Assembly (NCBI GenBank): GCA_014361445.1
Contig: JACIVQ010000009.1
Span: forward strand, 1-42,329
DNA: 42,329 nt
Direction: 5' to 3'
From: Methanosuratincolales archaeon
GTDB lineage: Archaea > Thermoproteota > Methanomethylicia > Methanomethylicales > Methanomethylicaceae
Of this stretch, positions 42,225 through 42,329 are shown piece after piece (position 1 is the first letter of the stretch; each line of letters opens with the position of its first letter). The notes beneath the pieces were generated by a model that saw only the letters and a program-made list of their open reading frames with translations, was not told the DNA's origin and did no database searches. Made by a program: the position numbers and the translations under genes.

Positions 42225-42329
42225 AACTCCACATCATAACTTTTACTGACATGCTCGCCTGGCTATCTCTATGATCTCCTCACAATCGTTGCATCTTCTC
42301 TTCTACTCCTTTCGTCAAACCCTTATCGT

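Noticed and set aside
42243-42302. Pyrrolysine readthrough of the TAG at 42303-42305
   Set aside because: No pylS/pylT, methylamine gene or downstream coding evidence is visible, and only 20 codons follow.
1-42329. CRISPR array, rRNA or prophage
   Set aside because: No repeat-spacer pattern, rRNA sequence, integrase or capsid-type gene was seen.

Overview
The window looks archaeal and chromosomal. Genes are preceded by TATA-like boxes about 25 bp upstream of the inferred transcript start and by GGAGG/GGTGATC-type ribosome binding sites, and many appear to start at TTG or GTG. The gene content is archaeal: archaeal-type phosphoglycerate mutase, Elp3, a PIN-ATPase-KH protein of the PINA type, Trm5, and an archaeal pilin/ATPase/TadC locus. 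A carbon monoxide dehydrogenase (CooS) and a class III (anaerobic) ribonucleotide reductase point to an anaerobe. A TACK-type archaeon (Thermoproteota, Korarchaeia or Bathyarchaeia-like) fits best, but no rRNA is present and the lineage cannot be fixed from this window.

Layout. 1-1.5 kb: the start of cooS (leftward, cut by the window edge), then a DUF998 membrane protein and a cupin. 1.55-4.56 kb: a 1002-residue leftward protein joining a HerA-type ATPase, a coiled coil and 13 tandem Cys-rich modules. 4.7-6.8 kb: a homocitrate-synthase-like enzyme with a C-terminal RAM-like domain, then an HD hydrolase. 6.8-8.3 kb: a leftward purine-salvage pair (phosphoribosyltransferase, methylthioadenosine phosphorylase). 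8.4-10.3 kb: an NCS1 permease overlapping tenA, a thiamin-precursor salvage pair. 10.4-12.4 kb: a two-gene ABC exporter with a terminator. 12.4-12.8 kb: a spacer with an IS605-type end remnant. 12.8-19.6 kb: a rightward run of thioredoxin, phosphoglycolate phosphatase, a Trm9-like methyltransferase, Elp3, PINA, Trm5 and LarE, rich in tRNA anticodon-loop modification genes. 19.7-21.0 kb: an IS605/IS1341-type element carrying a TnpB without its zinc finger.

21.4-30.5 kb: an eight-gene leftward type IV pilus-like operon (major pilin, secretion ATPase, double TadC platform, four pilin-like proteins, a giant secreted protein) behind one TATA promoter. 30.5-33.5 kb: nrdD-nrdG. 33.8-36.6 kb: a Cys/Met-metabolism PLP enzyme and TldD. 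36.6-38.0 kb: a PaaI thioesterase and an HPr-kinase-like P-loop protein. 38.2-39.5 kb: apgM. 39.5-39.85 kb: a non-coding spacer with a long inverted repeat and a tandem repeat. 39.8-42.2 kb: an MBL-fold hydrolase, a LysE-type exporter and an unrecognised protein.

Most interesting: the HerA/zinc-module fusion, the compact pilus locus with a candidate tip protein, the zinc-finger-less TnpB element, the Trm9-like/Elp3 pair, and an HPr-kinase core in an archaeon.
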